Positions 6,310-15,402 of a stretch of 27,299 bases of DNA are shown in pieces. A program made the translations under genes and the position numbers. The DNA is taken from positions 1-27,299 of the forward strand of contig NZ_CAMIHH010000035.1 in the NCBI RefSeq assembly GCF_946220915.1, written 5' to 3'. Each line of letters begins with the position of its first letter. The stretch's first letter is position 1. The notes beneath the pieces are model-generated. The model was given only the letters and a program-made list of their open reading frames with translations. It had not been told where the DNA came from and did no database searches. The DNA comes from an uncultured Flavobacterium sp. (GTDB lineage: Bacteria; Bacteroidota; Bacteroidia; Flavobacteriales; Flavobacteriaceae).

Positions 6310-6738
6310 ATGCAAATTAGAAAGTACATAAGCGCACTCCTCACGATGCTCCTATTGGTTTCCAGTATGGGGCTGGCGCTCAATGTGCATTATTGTCATG
6401 GCAACGTGTCGTCAGTTACCTTTGCTTATAAAAAAGCAGATTCGTGCAATGGCCATAAGGACGAAAAGAAAGCCCATGCCTGTGGCGTGGAAAAAGATTC
6501 ACATAAAAAATGCTGCAAAGATGATCTGGTTAAACTTAAAGACACCAAATCAGATAATATAATTTCCAAATCCCTCCAGCTCGACCTTGGCGCTTTTTGC
6601 CTTGCTGAAGAATGGAATCCCAACGCTTTTTATAATGCGGTTGCGTTGCATATAACTAAAGATTCTCCGTCTTTTTACTGCGAATCCAATGCGCCGCCGC
6701 TCTACAGGCTTTACTGCCAGTATATTTTTTACGCATAA
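6310..6738 (+). CDS. Small cysteine-rich exported protein (HYC_CC_PP type)
   Basis: A 142-residue protein with a hydrophobic export segment (ISALLTMLLLVSSMGLA). It has the three marks that name the HYC_CC_PP family: HYC at 27-29, CC at 68-69 (HKKCCKDD) and PP at 129-130 (APPLYRLYCQ). Further Cys and His (C46, H49, H56, C58, H65) lie between, giving a likely metal-binding region in the periplasm. The frame is open 12 codons upstream, but that part covers the promoter box, so the ATG at 6310 is chosen. It leads an operon with a TonB receptor and an HMA protein, which supports a role in metal (perhaps copper) binding. The exact metal and role are not known. Confidence 0.8.
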   Translation: MQIRKYISALLTMLLLVSSMGLALNVHYCHGNVSSVTFAYKKADSCNGHKDEKKAHACGVEKDSHKKCCKDDLVKLKDTKSDNIISKSLQLDLGAFCLAEEWNPNAFYNAVALHITKDSPSFYCESNAPPLYRLYCQYIFYA

Positions 6739-6803
6739 GTTAAATGTTTTTACAACTTCCCGAATAAGTGGAAGTGTCTGGTAATAACATTAAACTTTTT
6801 TAT

Positions 6804-9053
6804 ATGCGTAATTTTTACATTTACCTATTCCTGATGGCAGCCGGATATGTGCAGGCCCAGGAAAACCTTACAGGCACTATTTTCGACGAAAATAACCAGC
6901 CTATGCCGGGTGCCTCGGTCTATTGGCTGAAGCCTGTGCAACCCAAACTATCAACTACAACTTCTGAAAGGGGCACCTTGTCACTTCCCTATTCTGCAGA
7001 AACCGATAAGCTGATCATTAGCTACGTGGGATATAAAACCGATACCCTTACCATAACCGCTCCAACTCATGTCAGTCATAAAATGACCAGGGATGATGGG
7101 CAGGAGCTAAACGAGGTAGTGCTGGAAAAGCAGCGCAGGAGCCTGGAGCGCTCGCGTGTGCAGACTACCAATGTATCGACCATGAGCCATAAGGAACTGC
7201 TGAAAGCCGCCTGCTGTAACATTGCCGAAAGCTTTGAGACCAACCCATCCATCGATGCCAGCTTTTCCGATGCCCTTACCGGCAGCCGCCAGATCAAGAT
7301 GCTTGGGCTTACAAGTCCCTATTTATTGATTGCCGAAGAGAATATCCCGTCGGTTCGCGGGGCATCGCAGGCTTACGGATTATCGTTTGTGCCGGGCACG
7401 TGGGTAAACAGCATTCAGATCACTAAAGGTGCCGGTCCGGTGGCCAATGGCTACGAAAGTATTTCGGGCCAGATCAATTATGACCTCATAAAGCCTGCCG
7501 ACGATATCCCGTTCTTCCTGAATGCCTATGGTTCTACCGACAGCCGGTTTGAGCTGAATACCCACTTCAATAGAAAATTTTCAGACAAATGGAGCAGCAG
7601 CCTGTTTGTGCATGGCAATACCCGGATTGGCAAGAACGACATGAACGATGACGGCTTTCTAGACAATCCTCTCGCAAAGCAAATTAACGTGATGAACCGC
7701 TGGCAGTATAATGATACTGAAAAAGGCTGGGTAAGCTTTATAAACCTGCGCTATATGCGGGATGAGAGACAGGCTGGCGAAGTAGGTTTTGACCCGGACC
7801 GTGATAAGTTTACCACTAATAACTGGGGATCTGAGATCAATACCGATAAAGTGGATGCTTCCGCAAAATTAGGATACGTTTTCCCCGATATGCCCTTTCA
7901 GAGCATTGGCCTTCAAACATCTTTCAATTGGCATAACCAGGAGTCTTATTTTGGGTTCAGGACTTATGACATCGACCAAAAGAGTATATACTCCAACCTG
8001 GTATTCAGTTCCATTATCAATAATACAATGAACAAATTCACCACAGGGCTTAATTTTAGCTATGACAGCTACGGCGAATTTGTCAATACGGCAAATTTTA
8101 GCAGGAAAGATAATTCTGTCGGTGCTTTCTTCGAGTATAATTATGATAATGCAAATGATTTCAGCATCATCCTTGGTGGACGTTTTGATGTACATAACCG
8201 CCTGGGCTCGTTCTTTACACCCAGGATGCACCTGCGCTACAATCCGTGGGAGGGCGGTACCCTGAGGGCATCGGCAGGCAGGGGCAAGAGGGCTGCCAAC
8301 ATTTTTGCCGAAAACCAGTCGTACTTTGGCAGCTCGCGCGCACTCAACATCACGGGGACAGGGGGCAAGCTCTATGGCCTGGATCCTGAAATTGCCTGGA
8401 ATTATGGTGTAAGCTTCATACAATCGTTCCCATTATTTAATAAGAATGCCGAATTTGTAGTCGACTTCTACCGTACCGATTTCCAAAACCAGGTTGTAGC
8501 AGATGTATTCGGTTCGCCGCAGGAGGTAAATTTCTACAACCTTGATGGCAGGTCATTCGCCAACAGCCTTCAGGTGGAGCTAAATTATGAGATCACACAC
8601 CACTTCAACATCCGTACTGCCTATAAATATTATGACATCCAAACGGATTATGCTTCGATAGGAATTCAGGAAAGGCCGTTGCAGGCCAAGCACCGCTTTT
8701 TTACTAACCTGGCCTACGAGACCCACGTAAAAGAAGGTGGCCGCCAATGGAAGTTCGATTTTACCTATAACTGGATGGGCAAGCAGCGCCTGCCAAACAC
8801 CGCATCCAACCCAACGGAGTACCAGATGGGAGACTATTCACCGTCATTTTCGTTAATGAACGCGCAGGTTACACGTAGTTTCTCAAGTGTGTTCGAGATG
8901 TATGTAGGTGCAGAGAACCTTGGCAATTACAGGCAGGAGAAAGCTATTATAGGCAACAATGATCCTTTTGGCCCCTATTTTGACAGTTCCATTATTTATG
9001 CGCCCATATTCGGGCAAATGTATTATGCCGGATTGCGTTTTAAGATCAATTAG
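6804..9053 (+). CDS. TonB-dependent outer-membrane receptor, probable metal transport
   Basis: A 749-residue outer-membrane receptor. After the signal peptide (MRNFYIYLFLMAAGYVQA) comes a carboxypeptidase-like regulatory domain (about 20-100; LTGTIFDENNQPMPGASV and LIISYVGYKTDTL). The plug domain follows (about 115-230, with LNEVVLEKQRR as a TonB-box-like lead, IKMLGLTSPYLLIAEENIP and QITKGAGPVANGYESISGQI), then the beta-barrel ending in YYAGLRFKIN. A CC pair at the start of the plug (LLKAACCNIAESFETNPS) is notable in a metal context. It takes energy from TonB-ExbBD to import a bound substrate. The operon partners (Cys-rich protein before, HMA protein after) point to copper or another soft metal. 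The ATG at 6804 is chosen because the signal peptide begins there. A small hairpin (6755-6775) precedes it. Confidence 0.9.
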   Translation: MRNFYIYLFLMAAGYVQAQENLTGTIFDENNQPMPGASVYWLKPVQPKLSTTTSERGTLSLPYSAETDKLIISYVGYKTDTLTITAPTHVSHKMTRDDGQELNEVVLEKQRRSLERSRVQTTNVSTMSHKELLKAACCNIAESFETNPSIDASFSDALTGSRQIKMLGLTSPYLLIAEENIPSVRGASQAYGLSFVPGTWVNSIQITKGAGPVANGYESISGQINYDLIKPADDIPFFLNAYGSTDSRFELNTHFNRKFSDKWSSSLFVHGNTRIGKNDMNDDGFLDNPLAKQINVMNRWQYNDTEKGWVSFINLRYMRDERQAGEVGFDPDRDKFTTNNWGSEINTDKVDASAKLGYVFPDMPFQSIGLQTSFNWHNQESYFGFRTYDIDQKSIYSNLVFSSIINNTMNKFTTGLNFSYDSYGEFVNTANFSRKDNSVGAFFEYNYDNANDFSIILGGRFDVHNRLGSFFTPRMHLRYNPWEGGTLRASAGRGKRAANIFAENQSYFGSSRALNITGTGGKLYGLDPEIAWNYGVSFIQSFPLFNKNAEFVVDFYRTDFQNQVVADVFGSPQEVNFYNLDGRSFANSLQVELNYEITHHFNIRTAYKYYDIQTDYASIGIQERPLQAKHRFFTNLAYETHVKEGGRQWKFDFTYNWMGKQRLPNTASNPTEYQMGDYSPSFSLMNAQVTRSFSSVFEMYVGAENLGNYRQEKAIIGNNDPFGPYFDSSIIYAPIFGQMYYAGLRFKIN

Positions 9054-9079
9054 TATATAAACTATTAAACTATAATAAC

Positions 9080-9421
9080 ATGAAGAAACTCGTTTTAGCA
9101 ATGCTGGTGCTTTTTATGGGGATATCCCTCCAGGCACAGGAAAAAAAGAATAAAAATGCCAAGGCCGAAATTGAGGTTAAAGGCAACTGCGAACAATGCA
9201 AAAAGCGTATTGAAAAAGCAGCCTACAGCGTTAAAGGTGTAAAATCTGCCGTATGGCACCAGGATCACCAGGATATGCACCTTATCATCGATGAAAACAA
9301 ATGCAGCCTTGATGATGTGCGTGCCGCTGTGGCAAAATCCGGCCATGATACGGATAAGATCAAAGCAGAAAAAGAAGATTATGACAAGCTGCACCACTGC
9401 TGCAAGTATGATAAGGGCTAA
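9080..9421 (+). CDS. Secreted heavy-metal-associated (HMA) domain protein
   Basis: A 113-residue exported protein with signal peptide MKKLVLAMLVLFMGISLQAQ and one ferredoxin-like HMA domain (about 27-95). The metal site is GNCEQC (35-40), a variant of the usual GMTCxxC in which the Met is Asn. The fold continues with VKGVKSAVWHQDHQDMHLII and VRAAVAKSGHDTDKIKAE. An extra His/Cys end (LHHCCKYDKG) could add a second metal site. HMA proteins carry Cu(I), Zn(II) or similar ions; the export signal places this one in the periplasm, or less likely at the surface. It follows the TonB receptor by 26 bases and is the last gene before a strong terminator, so it probably accepts or buffers the imported metal. 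The metal is inferred from family and context. Confidence 0.9.
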   Translation: MKKLVLAMLVLFMGISLQAQEKKNKNAKAEIEVKGNCEQCKKRIEKAAYSVKGVKSAVWHQDHQDMHLIIDENKCSLDDVRAAVAKSGHDTDKIKAEKEDYDKLHHCCKYDKG

Positions 9422-9453
9422 ACCTTAGCTTTATGGAGAGTTATGATATGCTG

Positions 9454-9480
9454 CCCCGGAATTTTCCGGGGTATTTTTTG
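9454..9480 (+). terminator. Terminator of the metal operon
   Basis: CCCCGGAA (9454-9461) and TTCCGGGG (9464-9471) form a GC-rich stem followed by TATTTTTTG. It lies 32 bases after the HMA gene stop. The stem is symmetrical, but the T run is best on the plus strand. Confidence 0.9.
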
Positions 9481-9498
9481 TGGTTATGCTGCATTAAG

Positions 9499-9530
9499 CT
9501 TGTTATTTGGATATGAGAAGGTTAAATTTG
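9499..9530 (+). promoter_or_regulatory. Putative porin promoter
   Basis: CTTG (9499-9502), a 20-base spacer and TAAATTTG (9523-9530) are close to the Bacteroidetes consensus. The ATG of the porin is 25 bases downstream at 9556. With the terminator before it, the porin has its own transcription unit. Confidence 0.55.
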
Positions 9531-9555
9531 TAATTATCACCTTCACTAAACACAA

Positions 9556-10896
9556 ATGATTAAATTATTCATCAAAGTCCTTCTAGGACTGGCGGTTTTT
9601 ACAATGCCCCAAACAGTACGTGCACAGGAACAGCCCATAAAGACGGAAAACAATTTTTTTAAGGACCGTAAATTTTACCTGAACGAAGACGGCAGCAACT
9701 ATGTAAAGTTTACATTCCTTACCCAGGCGTGGCTAAGGGATGCCAGTTATAATCCGGGGACTACCGTTAATGGGGTTGAGAAAAGCAGCGGCACAGATAT
9801 CGGGATCCGCCGGTACAGGCTACAGGTATATGGCCAGCTTACCGACAGGGTGTTTGCCTACAGCCAGTTTGGCGAGAATAACTTTAATAACATTGCCGAT
9901 CGTAAAGAAGGATTTTTTGTACACGATGCCTATGGAGAATATGCTATAGATAAAACAAGATTCTCGCTGGGCGCAGGGCTTTCCGGCTGGAGCGGCCTTA
10001 CGCGTTTCGCATCGCCATCTGCCGGGAGCATATTGGGGCTGGATGCGCCCATTTACCAGCAAACCACTGCCGATGCCACCGATCAGTTCCTGCGCAAGCT
10101 TTCTGTTTTCGCAAAAGGAAAGTTGGGCAGGCTCGATTACCGCATACAGATGGTGCAGCCCATGGCTATCCAAAAGTCGGCAGGATACAATCCGGCCAAT
10201 GCCATTGGACAAAATGCAATGTTTTCGGGCAATCCGCCTGAAATGCAGTATAACGGATATTTCATGTACCAGTTCAGGGATCAGGAATCCAACCTGACAC
10301 CCTACACTACAGGTACATATCATGGCAAAAAAAGGGTTTTTAATATTGGCGCGGGATTCATTTATCAAAAGGATGCCATGTGGAGGCTTAATGAAGCTGC
10401 GACCGATACCCTATATAGTAATATGCTGCACCTTGCTGCCGACGCGTATTATGATGCACCCATTGGAAGCAGGGGCGCGGCAATTAGCATTTACGGAAGC
10501 CTTACCTTTTCGGATTACGGGAAAAATTACCTGCGAAACGGCGGTCCGATGAACCCTGCCAATGGAAATAACGATATTTCTGTACTAAATGGTGGAGGAA
10601 CAGCTTTTCCAATGTATGGCACCGGCACCATAGGCTATTTGCAGGCGGGTTATAAATTCAGGGACAACCTTATCGGTACAACTACACTCATGCCATATGC
10701 ATCCATCCAATATGCAGATTTCGAGAGATTAAACGATCCAATGCCCTATGTCGATGCAGGCGTTAACTGGCTGCTCACGGGGCATACATCAAAATTTACA
10801 CTAACCTATCAAAACCGCCCGCTATACAACGTAACGGGTAATAATACCGGAAATAAGACCGCAATAGTAGCGCAGTACCAGGTCTTTTTTAATTGA
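9556..10896 (+). CDS. Outer-membrane porin, OprP/OprO-like
   Basis: A 446-residue outer-membrane protein with a signal peptide (MIKLFIKVLLGLAVFTMPQTVRAQ). The rest is beta-barrel-like, with many alternating aromatic strands such as YVKFTFLTQAWLRDA, IRRYRLQVYGQLTDRVFAYSQ, FNIGAGFIYQKD and the end TAIVAQYQVFFN, a C-terminal Phe region usual for barrels. The pattern resembles the phosphate-selective porin O/P family, but specificity cannot be read from sequence; PGAP-type annotation would call it porin. It follows the metal operon but has its own promoter and terminator separation, so a metal role is not implied. Its stop overlaps the stop of the opposite gene by 8 bases (10889-10896) and no terminator hairpin was seen there. 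Confidence 0.8.
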   Translation: MIKLFIKVLLGLAVFTMPQTVRAQEQPIKTENNFFKDRKFYLNEDGSNYVKFTFLTQAWLRDASYNPGTTVNGVEKSSGTDIGIRRYRLQVYGQLTDRVFAYSQFGENNFNNIADRKEGFFVHDAYGEYAIDKTRFSLGAGLSGWSGLTRFASPSAGSILGLDAPIYQQTTADATDQFLRKLSVFAKGKLGRLDYRIQMVQPMAIQKSAGYNPANAIGQNAMFSGNPPEMQYNGYFMYQFRDQESNLTPYTTGTYHGKKRVFNIGAGFIYQKDAMWRLNEAATDTLYSNMLHLAADAYYDAPIGSRGAAISIYGSLTFSDYGKNYLRNGGPMNPANGNNDISVLNGGGTAFPMYGTGTIGYLQAGYKFRDNLIGTTTLMPYASIQYADFERLNDPMPYVDAGVNWLLTGHTSKFTLTYQNRPLYNVTGNNTGNKTAIVAQYQVFFN

Positions 10897-13240
10897 CCTG
10901 GATGGTTTTGATTTCAGATATCAGCTTTCCGTCGGCACTAAAGCCTTCTATTATTACCTTCATTGTCTTCTGTCCGGTTTTAGGGAGTGATAGCTCAAAA
11001 TTACCATTTTCGTCGGTCATTACTACGGGATGCCAGGATATTACACCAAAGTTTTCGAAGCCCTTATCTGCGGTAGATGTATATTGTACGTTTACAAAAG
11101 GCGCGATTTTTTTAAATGCTTTTTCCATAATAATATCGGGTGTAGTGTTTTTAGCATTTACTTTTACACCTTTTTTGAGATAAACGCGGATGATTCCCAT
11201 ATAGTTCCTTACAGAAGGGACAATTGCATGAGGGCTCATATAGATTTCATCCACTTCGGAAAGCTGGATCATGCTCATCATGGAATAATCCATCTGTTGC
11301 ATATTATCTATGTAAAAGATTGGCCCGCTTGTCGCGCCGTTTATCGTATTTGTTGTCCTGCTTGTAAGGCGTACCTGCCCATTGCTGTCGGTGACATTAA
11401 ATCCGCCATACGTCTTTATGTAATTAAGCAGGCTTTGGTACATGTATTCCTGTGAGTCAGAAATTTTATACGCACGCAGGTTTCCGTTTCCAAAGTTCCT
11501 GGCATATTTAAGGCCTGTAGTTTCTATGGTAACTTCATCGAGCAGTGTAGTTTCACGATATACGGCAGGTACAGATAAGCTGTCTGCTGTGTCAGATTGC
11601 TGATAAAACCGCAGTTCAGGCTTAAAAGGCTTATTAAACCTTCTTGGGGCATTGGTAATCATGGGTTTTATGTTTAGCTCTTTTGGCTTTTCACCTTTCC
11701 TGATCATTGTCAGGTTAACATACGACGAATCGGCAATGACTACATTGTTAAAGTAAAAATCTCTCTTTTCATCCACATCTGCCATCGCATCCAGTGATGA
11801 GGTTATGGAATAGAGGCGCACTTTTGCAAATTTTGAGTCACCGGCACTTTTTGGTAATGTGCCTTTGAGGGTCAGCCCCATATCAAATTGATATGTGTGC
11901 TGTGGAGGATTGGTACGAATGGCATTCCAGGCATATTTGATGTCCTGGTTGAGCAGGAACAGGTCGAGCTCATACATTTTAACTTTCGACGGATTGGCCA
12001 GGTAGTACCCTCCATCAATACTTTTATTGCCCTTAATGTAAGGGCGTAGTAGCAGCGAACCATATATGTCGTTTGTTTCATAAAGCGTTTTCGTCGCTTC
12101 GGGCAACGCCGCTATGCTCAGGTTCATGTTTGCGTAATTTACCTTCCCGTTATAAGTGAGGGCATCAATGGATTGTTTTGACTTGTCAAGGCCAACAGTA
12201 AGTCCGCTTTTTGGATTTTTGTACATGAGGCGGGTGGCGAGCTCATTCAGGTCATTGTCCAATATCCTGAGAGTATTGATGCCGTCAAGCATATCCGCAG
12301 AGGGGATTACAAGTGTTTGCTCTGTACTGCCCTGTGTAAAATTAAGTTCATATACAATAGCCTGGTCATCCTGGTGGATTACAGCAAATACCGGCTTTCC
12401 GGATAAAGCTTCAGTGGTATATTTATTGGTTTTCACCTTTACTATTGTTTTGTCCTGCAGGTTGTTTACATCCAGGGCAATGCCACGCGGCTGTGGCTGG
12501 GGAAGGGGCTGTTCAAATTTCTGCCCGTTAGCAGTGATAATGGCTTTGCATCCTGTAGCGTTGGCAGGCAGGATAAATTTCCCATAACCTTTTTTATTAA
12601 GCTGTACTGTCATGAGTGCTTTGCCCGTTCCGTCTGCAATAGTTGCTACAGAAACTGCAAGCGGGTTATCATTGCAGTCGGCCACGCTGATTCCTACTGT
12701 ATTGGGAATGTCGCTGACCAATGCGCCGCCTTCCGGGTGGAATGCAATATTTATTTTAGAGGGGTCGGCCTTAGCCAATGCGGTGCCTGCTCCCTCAAGC
12801 TTATTAATAATTGCGATCTCATAAACTGCCGATTCATCTTCTGTAAAGTTATTCATCCAGTTGGTGTAAAACTGCAGGTAATATCTCCCGGACTTAAAGC
12901 TTTCATTTAATTTGAAATTGCCTGAAAAACTCCCAATATTGCCATATACCAATTGCGTGTCCAGTATTTTGCCTTCAGAATCGATCAGCGAGGCATAAAT
13001 ATTAACTGTAGAAAAGAACGGTACATTTTTTTTACGGTGGAAAACATATCCTTTAAACCATACCTGCTCGCTGCTCATAAAAACATTCTTATTAAGGTGC
13101 ACATGAATGTTCTCGCGTTCCAGGAAAAAATAGTCGGTAAGGTGTTTTGCTATTTGTTCTTTTTTATTTTCCTGTGCAATGGCTTTTTGTTTAAAGCCAA
13201 AGAGTGCAAGCAGGAGCAGGGCAGGTAAAAAATGTTTCAT
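10889..13240 (-). CDS. Large exported protein with MG2-like and TonB-plug-like domains, no barrel
   Basis: A 783-residue protein with signal peptide MKHFLPALLLLALFGFKQKAIAQ. Residues about 40-150 look like the MG2-type beta-sandwich of alpha-2-macroglobulin-like proteins (ENIHVHLNKNVFMSSEQVWFKGYV, then SGRYYLQFYTNWMNNF). Several more beta-rich segments follow. The region around 600-720 resembles a TonB plug (LLDEVTIETT, then GPIFYIDNMQQMDYSMMSMIQLSEVDEIYM and GIIRVYLKKG), but no barrel follows; the protein ends with another beta domain (GKLISEIKTIQVN). This is a large, poorly studied Bacteroidetes family seen beside outer-membrane transport genes. It probably acts in the periplasm or at the outer membrane. 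The start at 13240 is chosen for the signal peptide; the frame is open 11 codons more. Confidence 0.75.
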   Translation of the reverse strand: MKHFLPALLLLALFGFKQKAIAQENKKEQIAKHLTDYFFLERENIHVHLNKNVFMSSEQVWFKGYVFHRKKNVPFFSTVNIYASLIDSEGKILDTQLVYGNIGSFSGNFKLNESFKSGRYYLQFYTNWMNNFTEDESAVYEIAIINKLEGAGTALAKADPSKINIAFHPEGGALVSDIPNTVGISVADCNDNPLAVSVATIADGTGKALMTVQLNKKGYGKFILPANATGCKAIITANGQKFEQPLPQPQPRGIALDVNNLQDKTIVKVKTNKYTTEALSGKPVFAVIHQDDQAIVYELNFTQGSTEQTLVIPSADMLDGINTLRILDNDLNELATRLMYKNPKSGLTVGLDKSKQSIDALTYNGKVNYANMNLSIAALPEATKTLYETNDIYGSLLLRPYIKGNKSIDGGYYLANPSKVKMYELDLFLLNQDIKYAWNAIRTNPPQHTYQFDMGLTLKGTLPKSAGDSKFAKVRLYSITSSLDAMADVDEKRDFYFNNVVIADSSYVNLTMIRKGEKPKELNIKPMITNAPRRFNKPFKPELRFYQQSDTADSLSVPAVYRETTLLDEVTIETTGLKYARNFGNGNLRAYKISDSQEYMYQSLLNYIKTYGGFNVTDSNGQVRLTSRTTNTINGATSGPIFYIDNMQQMDYSMMSMIQLSEVDEIYMSPHAIVPSVRNYMGIIRVYLKKGVKVNAKNTTPDIIMEKAFKKIAPFVNVQYTSTADKGFENFGVISWHPVVMTDENGNFELSLPKTGQKTMKVIIEGFSADGKLISEIKTIQVN

Positions 13241-13336
13241 TGGTTGGTAAGGTTTATAAATCTTTTCCTGCAAATATTATTCCTTAAATATATGTTTTTC
13301 TTAAAAAAATTAAATTTCATCTAAAATTAACATAAA

Positions 13337-13364
13337 AAAAGGAGCGTGTTTAAACGCTCCTTTT
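13337..13364 (-). terminator. Terminator of groES-groEL
   Basis: AAAAGGAGCGT (13337-13347) and ACGCTCCTTTT (13354-13364) form an 11-bp stem with a 6-base loop. On the minus strand it is followed by seven T. It lies 23 bases after the groEL stop. Confidence 0.9.
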
Positions 13365-13387
13365 ACATGTTTCATAAGGATTGATCT

Positions 13388-15019
13388 TTACATCATTCCG
13401 GGCATTCCGCCGCCCATTGGCATTCCGCCGCCGGCATTTTCTTCTTTTATGTCAATTAATGCACATTCGGTTGTAAGGATCATGCCTGCAACCGATGCCG
13501 CATTTTCAAGTGCTACGCGTGTAACTTTTTTCGGGTCGATGATACCTGCCGCAAGCATGTCTACATATTCGTCGGTTTTGGCATTGTAACCAAAGTCTCC
13601 TGTTCCTTCGGCAACTTTTGCAACAACTACCGATCCTTCAAGACCTGCATTTTCCACAATCGTCCTTAAGGGTGACTCAATAGCACGCGATACGATCTGT
13701 ATGCCTGTAGCCTCATCAGCGTTCTCAGCATTGATGCCTGCTAATACGGATTTAGCCCTTAGCAGCGCCACACCGCCACCGGCCACAATGCCTTCTTCAA
13801 CGGCAGCTCTTGTGGCGTGAAGCGCGTCGTCTACGCGATCTTTTTTCTCTTTCATTTCCACTTCAGATGCTGCACCAACATATAGTACGGCAACACCGCC
13901 TGCCAGTTTGGCAAGGCGCTCCTGTAGCTTTTCCCTATCGTAGTCAGATGTTGTAGTCTCAATTTGCGCCTTGATCTGGTTCACGCGGTTTTTAATCATT
14001 TCTGCTTCACCTGCTCCGTTTACAAGCGTAGTATTGTCCTTGTCTATAACCACTTTTTCACTGGTGCCCAACATGTCAAGTGTAGCATTTTCAAGGGTAT
14101 ATCCGCGCTCTTCGGCAATAACCGTACCGCCTGTAAGGATAGCAATGTCCTCAAGCAATGCTTTTCTCCTGTCGCCAAAACCCGGAGCTTTAACGGCAGC
14201 AATCTTAAGTGCGCCTCTTAGCTTGTTTACCACAAGGGTGGCAAGCGCTTCACCATCTACATCTTCAGCAATGATCAATAGCGGTTTGCCCGACTGGGCC
14301 ACCGGCTCCAATACAGGAAGCAGCTCCTTCATCGAAGATACTTTTTTGTCGTATAGTAAAATGTACGGCCTGTCAAGCTCAGCCTCCATTTTTTCAGAAT
14401 TCGTTACAAAGTAAGGCGACAGATAACCACGGTCAAACTGCATGCCTTCCACAACGTCAACATAGGTATCGGTACCTTTGGCTTCTTCCACCGTAATAAC
14501 GCCCTCTTTGCCTACTTTGCCAAAAGCTGTCGCAATAAGCTCACCAATGCTCTCGTCATTATTGGCAGAGATAGAAGCAACCTGCTTTATCTTGTCAGAT
14601 GTGCTGCCAACTTCTTTCGACTGTTTTGTAAGGTCGCTTACTATTGCAGTAACCGCTTTGTCAATGCCACGTTTAAGGTCCATCGGGTTAGCGCCTGCCG
14701 CTACATTCTTAAGGCCTTCCTTAACAATGGCTTGTGCCAGTACAGTTGCTGTGGTTGTTCCATCACCGGCGAGGTCGTTGGTTTTAGAGGCAACTTCTTT
14801 AACCATTTGTGCGCCCATGTTTTCAAGGGTATCAGCCAGTTCGATCTCCTTGGCTACCGATACACCGTCTTTAGTTACGGTAGGTCCGCCAAACGATTTG
14901 CTGATTATCACATTGCGGCCTTTAGGTCCAAGGGTTACTTTTACCGCATTTGCCAATGCATCCACACCGCGCTTTAAACCGTCGCGTGCTTCTATGTCGA
15001 ATTTTATTTCTTTTGCCAT
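13388..15019 (-). CDS. groL: 60 kDa chaperonin GroEL
   Basis: The ATP-driven chaperonin that folds many cytosolic proteins inside a double heptamer ring capped by GroES. The 543-residue product has the normal length. It begins MAKEIKFDIEARDGLKRGVDALANAVKVTLGPKGRNV and keeps AGDGTTTATVLAQ (nucleotide site), the apical part and the equatorial end AAVEEGIVAGGGVALL. The C-terminus is the usual Gly-Met repeat (GGGMPMGGGMPGMM). It follows groES by 32 bases in the same operon. No CIRCE/HrcA repeat was seen upstream, so heat control is by another route. Confidence 0.99.
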   Translation of the reverse strand: MAKEIKFDIEARDGLKRGVDALANAVKVTLGPKGRNVIISKSFGGPTVTKDGVSVAKEIELADTLENMGAQMVKEVASKTNDLAGDGTTTATVLAQAIVKEGLKNVAAGANPMDLKRGIDKAVTAIVSDLTKQSKEVGSTSDKIKQVASISANNDESIGELIATAFGKVGKEGVITVEEAKGTDTYVDVVEGMQFDRGYLSPYFVTNSEKMEAELDRPYILLYDKKVSSMKELLPVLEPVAQSGKPLLIIAEDVDGEALATLVVNKLRGALKIAAVKAPGFGDRRKALLEDIAILTGGTVIAEERGYTLENATLDMLGTSEKVVIDKDNTTLVNGAGEAEMIKNRVNQIKAQIETTTSDYDREKLQERLAKLAGGVAVLYVGAASEVEMKEKKDRVDDALHATRAAVEEGIVAGGGVALLRAKSVLAGINAENADEATGIQIVSRAIESPLRTIVENAGLEGSVVVAKVAEGTGDFGYNAKTDEYVDMLAAGIIDPKKVTRVALENAASVAGMILTTECALIDIKEENAGGGMPMGGGMPGMM

Positions 15020-15051
15020 TTTGTTTCTTAAATGTGTTTAATAATAGATGC

Positions 15052-15327
15052 TTAGATTATCGCGAAGATTTCTTCTTCCTTCATCATAAGGTAGTCCTTG
15101 CCTTCAAATTTCAGTTCTGTGCCGGCATATTTGCCATACAATACCGTATCGCCTACGGCTACGGTCATTTCCTGGTCTTTAGTGCCATTGCCCACGGCTA
15201 CCACGATACCTTTTTGGGGTTTTTCTTTAGCAGTGTCAGGAATAAATATCCCGGACGCAGTTTGTGTCTCTGCAGCAACCGGCTCAACGAGAACGCGGTC
15301 ATGAAGGGGTTTAATGTTTAAAGCCAT
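15052..15327 (-). CDS. groS: 10 kDa co-chaperonin GroES
   Basis: GroES forms the heptameric lid of GroEL. The 91-residue protein shows LKPLHDRVLVEPVAAE at the N-terminus, the mobile-loop region TQTASGIFIPDTAKEKPQKG that touches GroEL, and the end YLMMKEEEIFAII. It is the first gene of the groES-groEL pair. A -7 box lies at 15403-15410 (minus), behind the secG terminator, so the pair has its own transcription unit. Confidence 0.99.
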   Translation of the reverse strand: MALNIKPLHDRVLVEPVAAETQTASGIFIPDTAKEKPQKGIVVAVGNGTKDQEMTVAVGDTVLYGKYAGTELKFEGKDYLMMKEEEIFAII

Positions 15328-15402
15328 ATTCGTTCTTTATTTTATGTTTGTTAAAGTTTGTATTGGTTTTTTCAGAAATTATGCCAGTAGCGTGAAGGCT
15401 GA

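Noticed and set aside
7869..8423. Minus-strand open frame (184 codons) in the TonB receptor gene
   Set aside because: It is antisense to a conserved receptor, with no start context, domain or promoter.
15328..15402. CIRCE element before groES
   Set aside because: I looked for TTAGCACTC / GAGTGCTAA and found no match.
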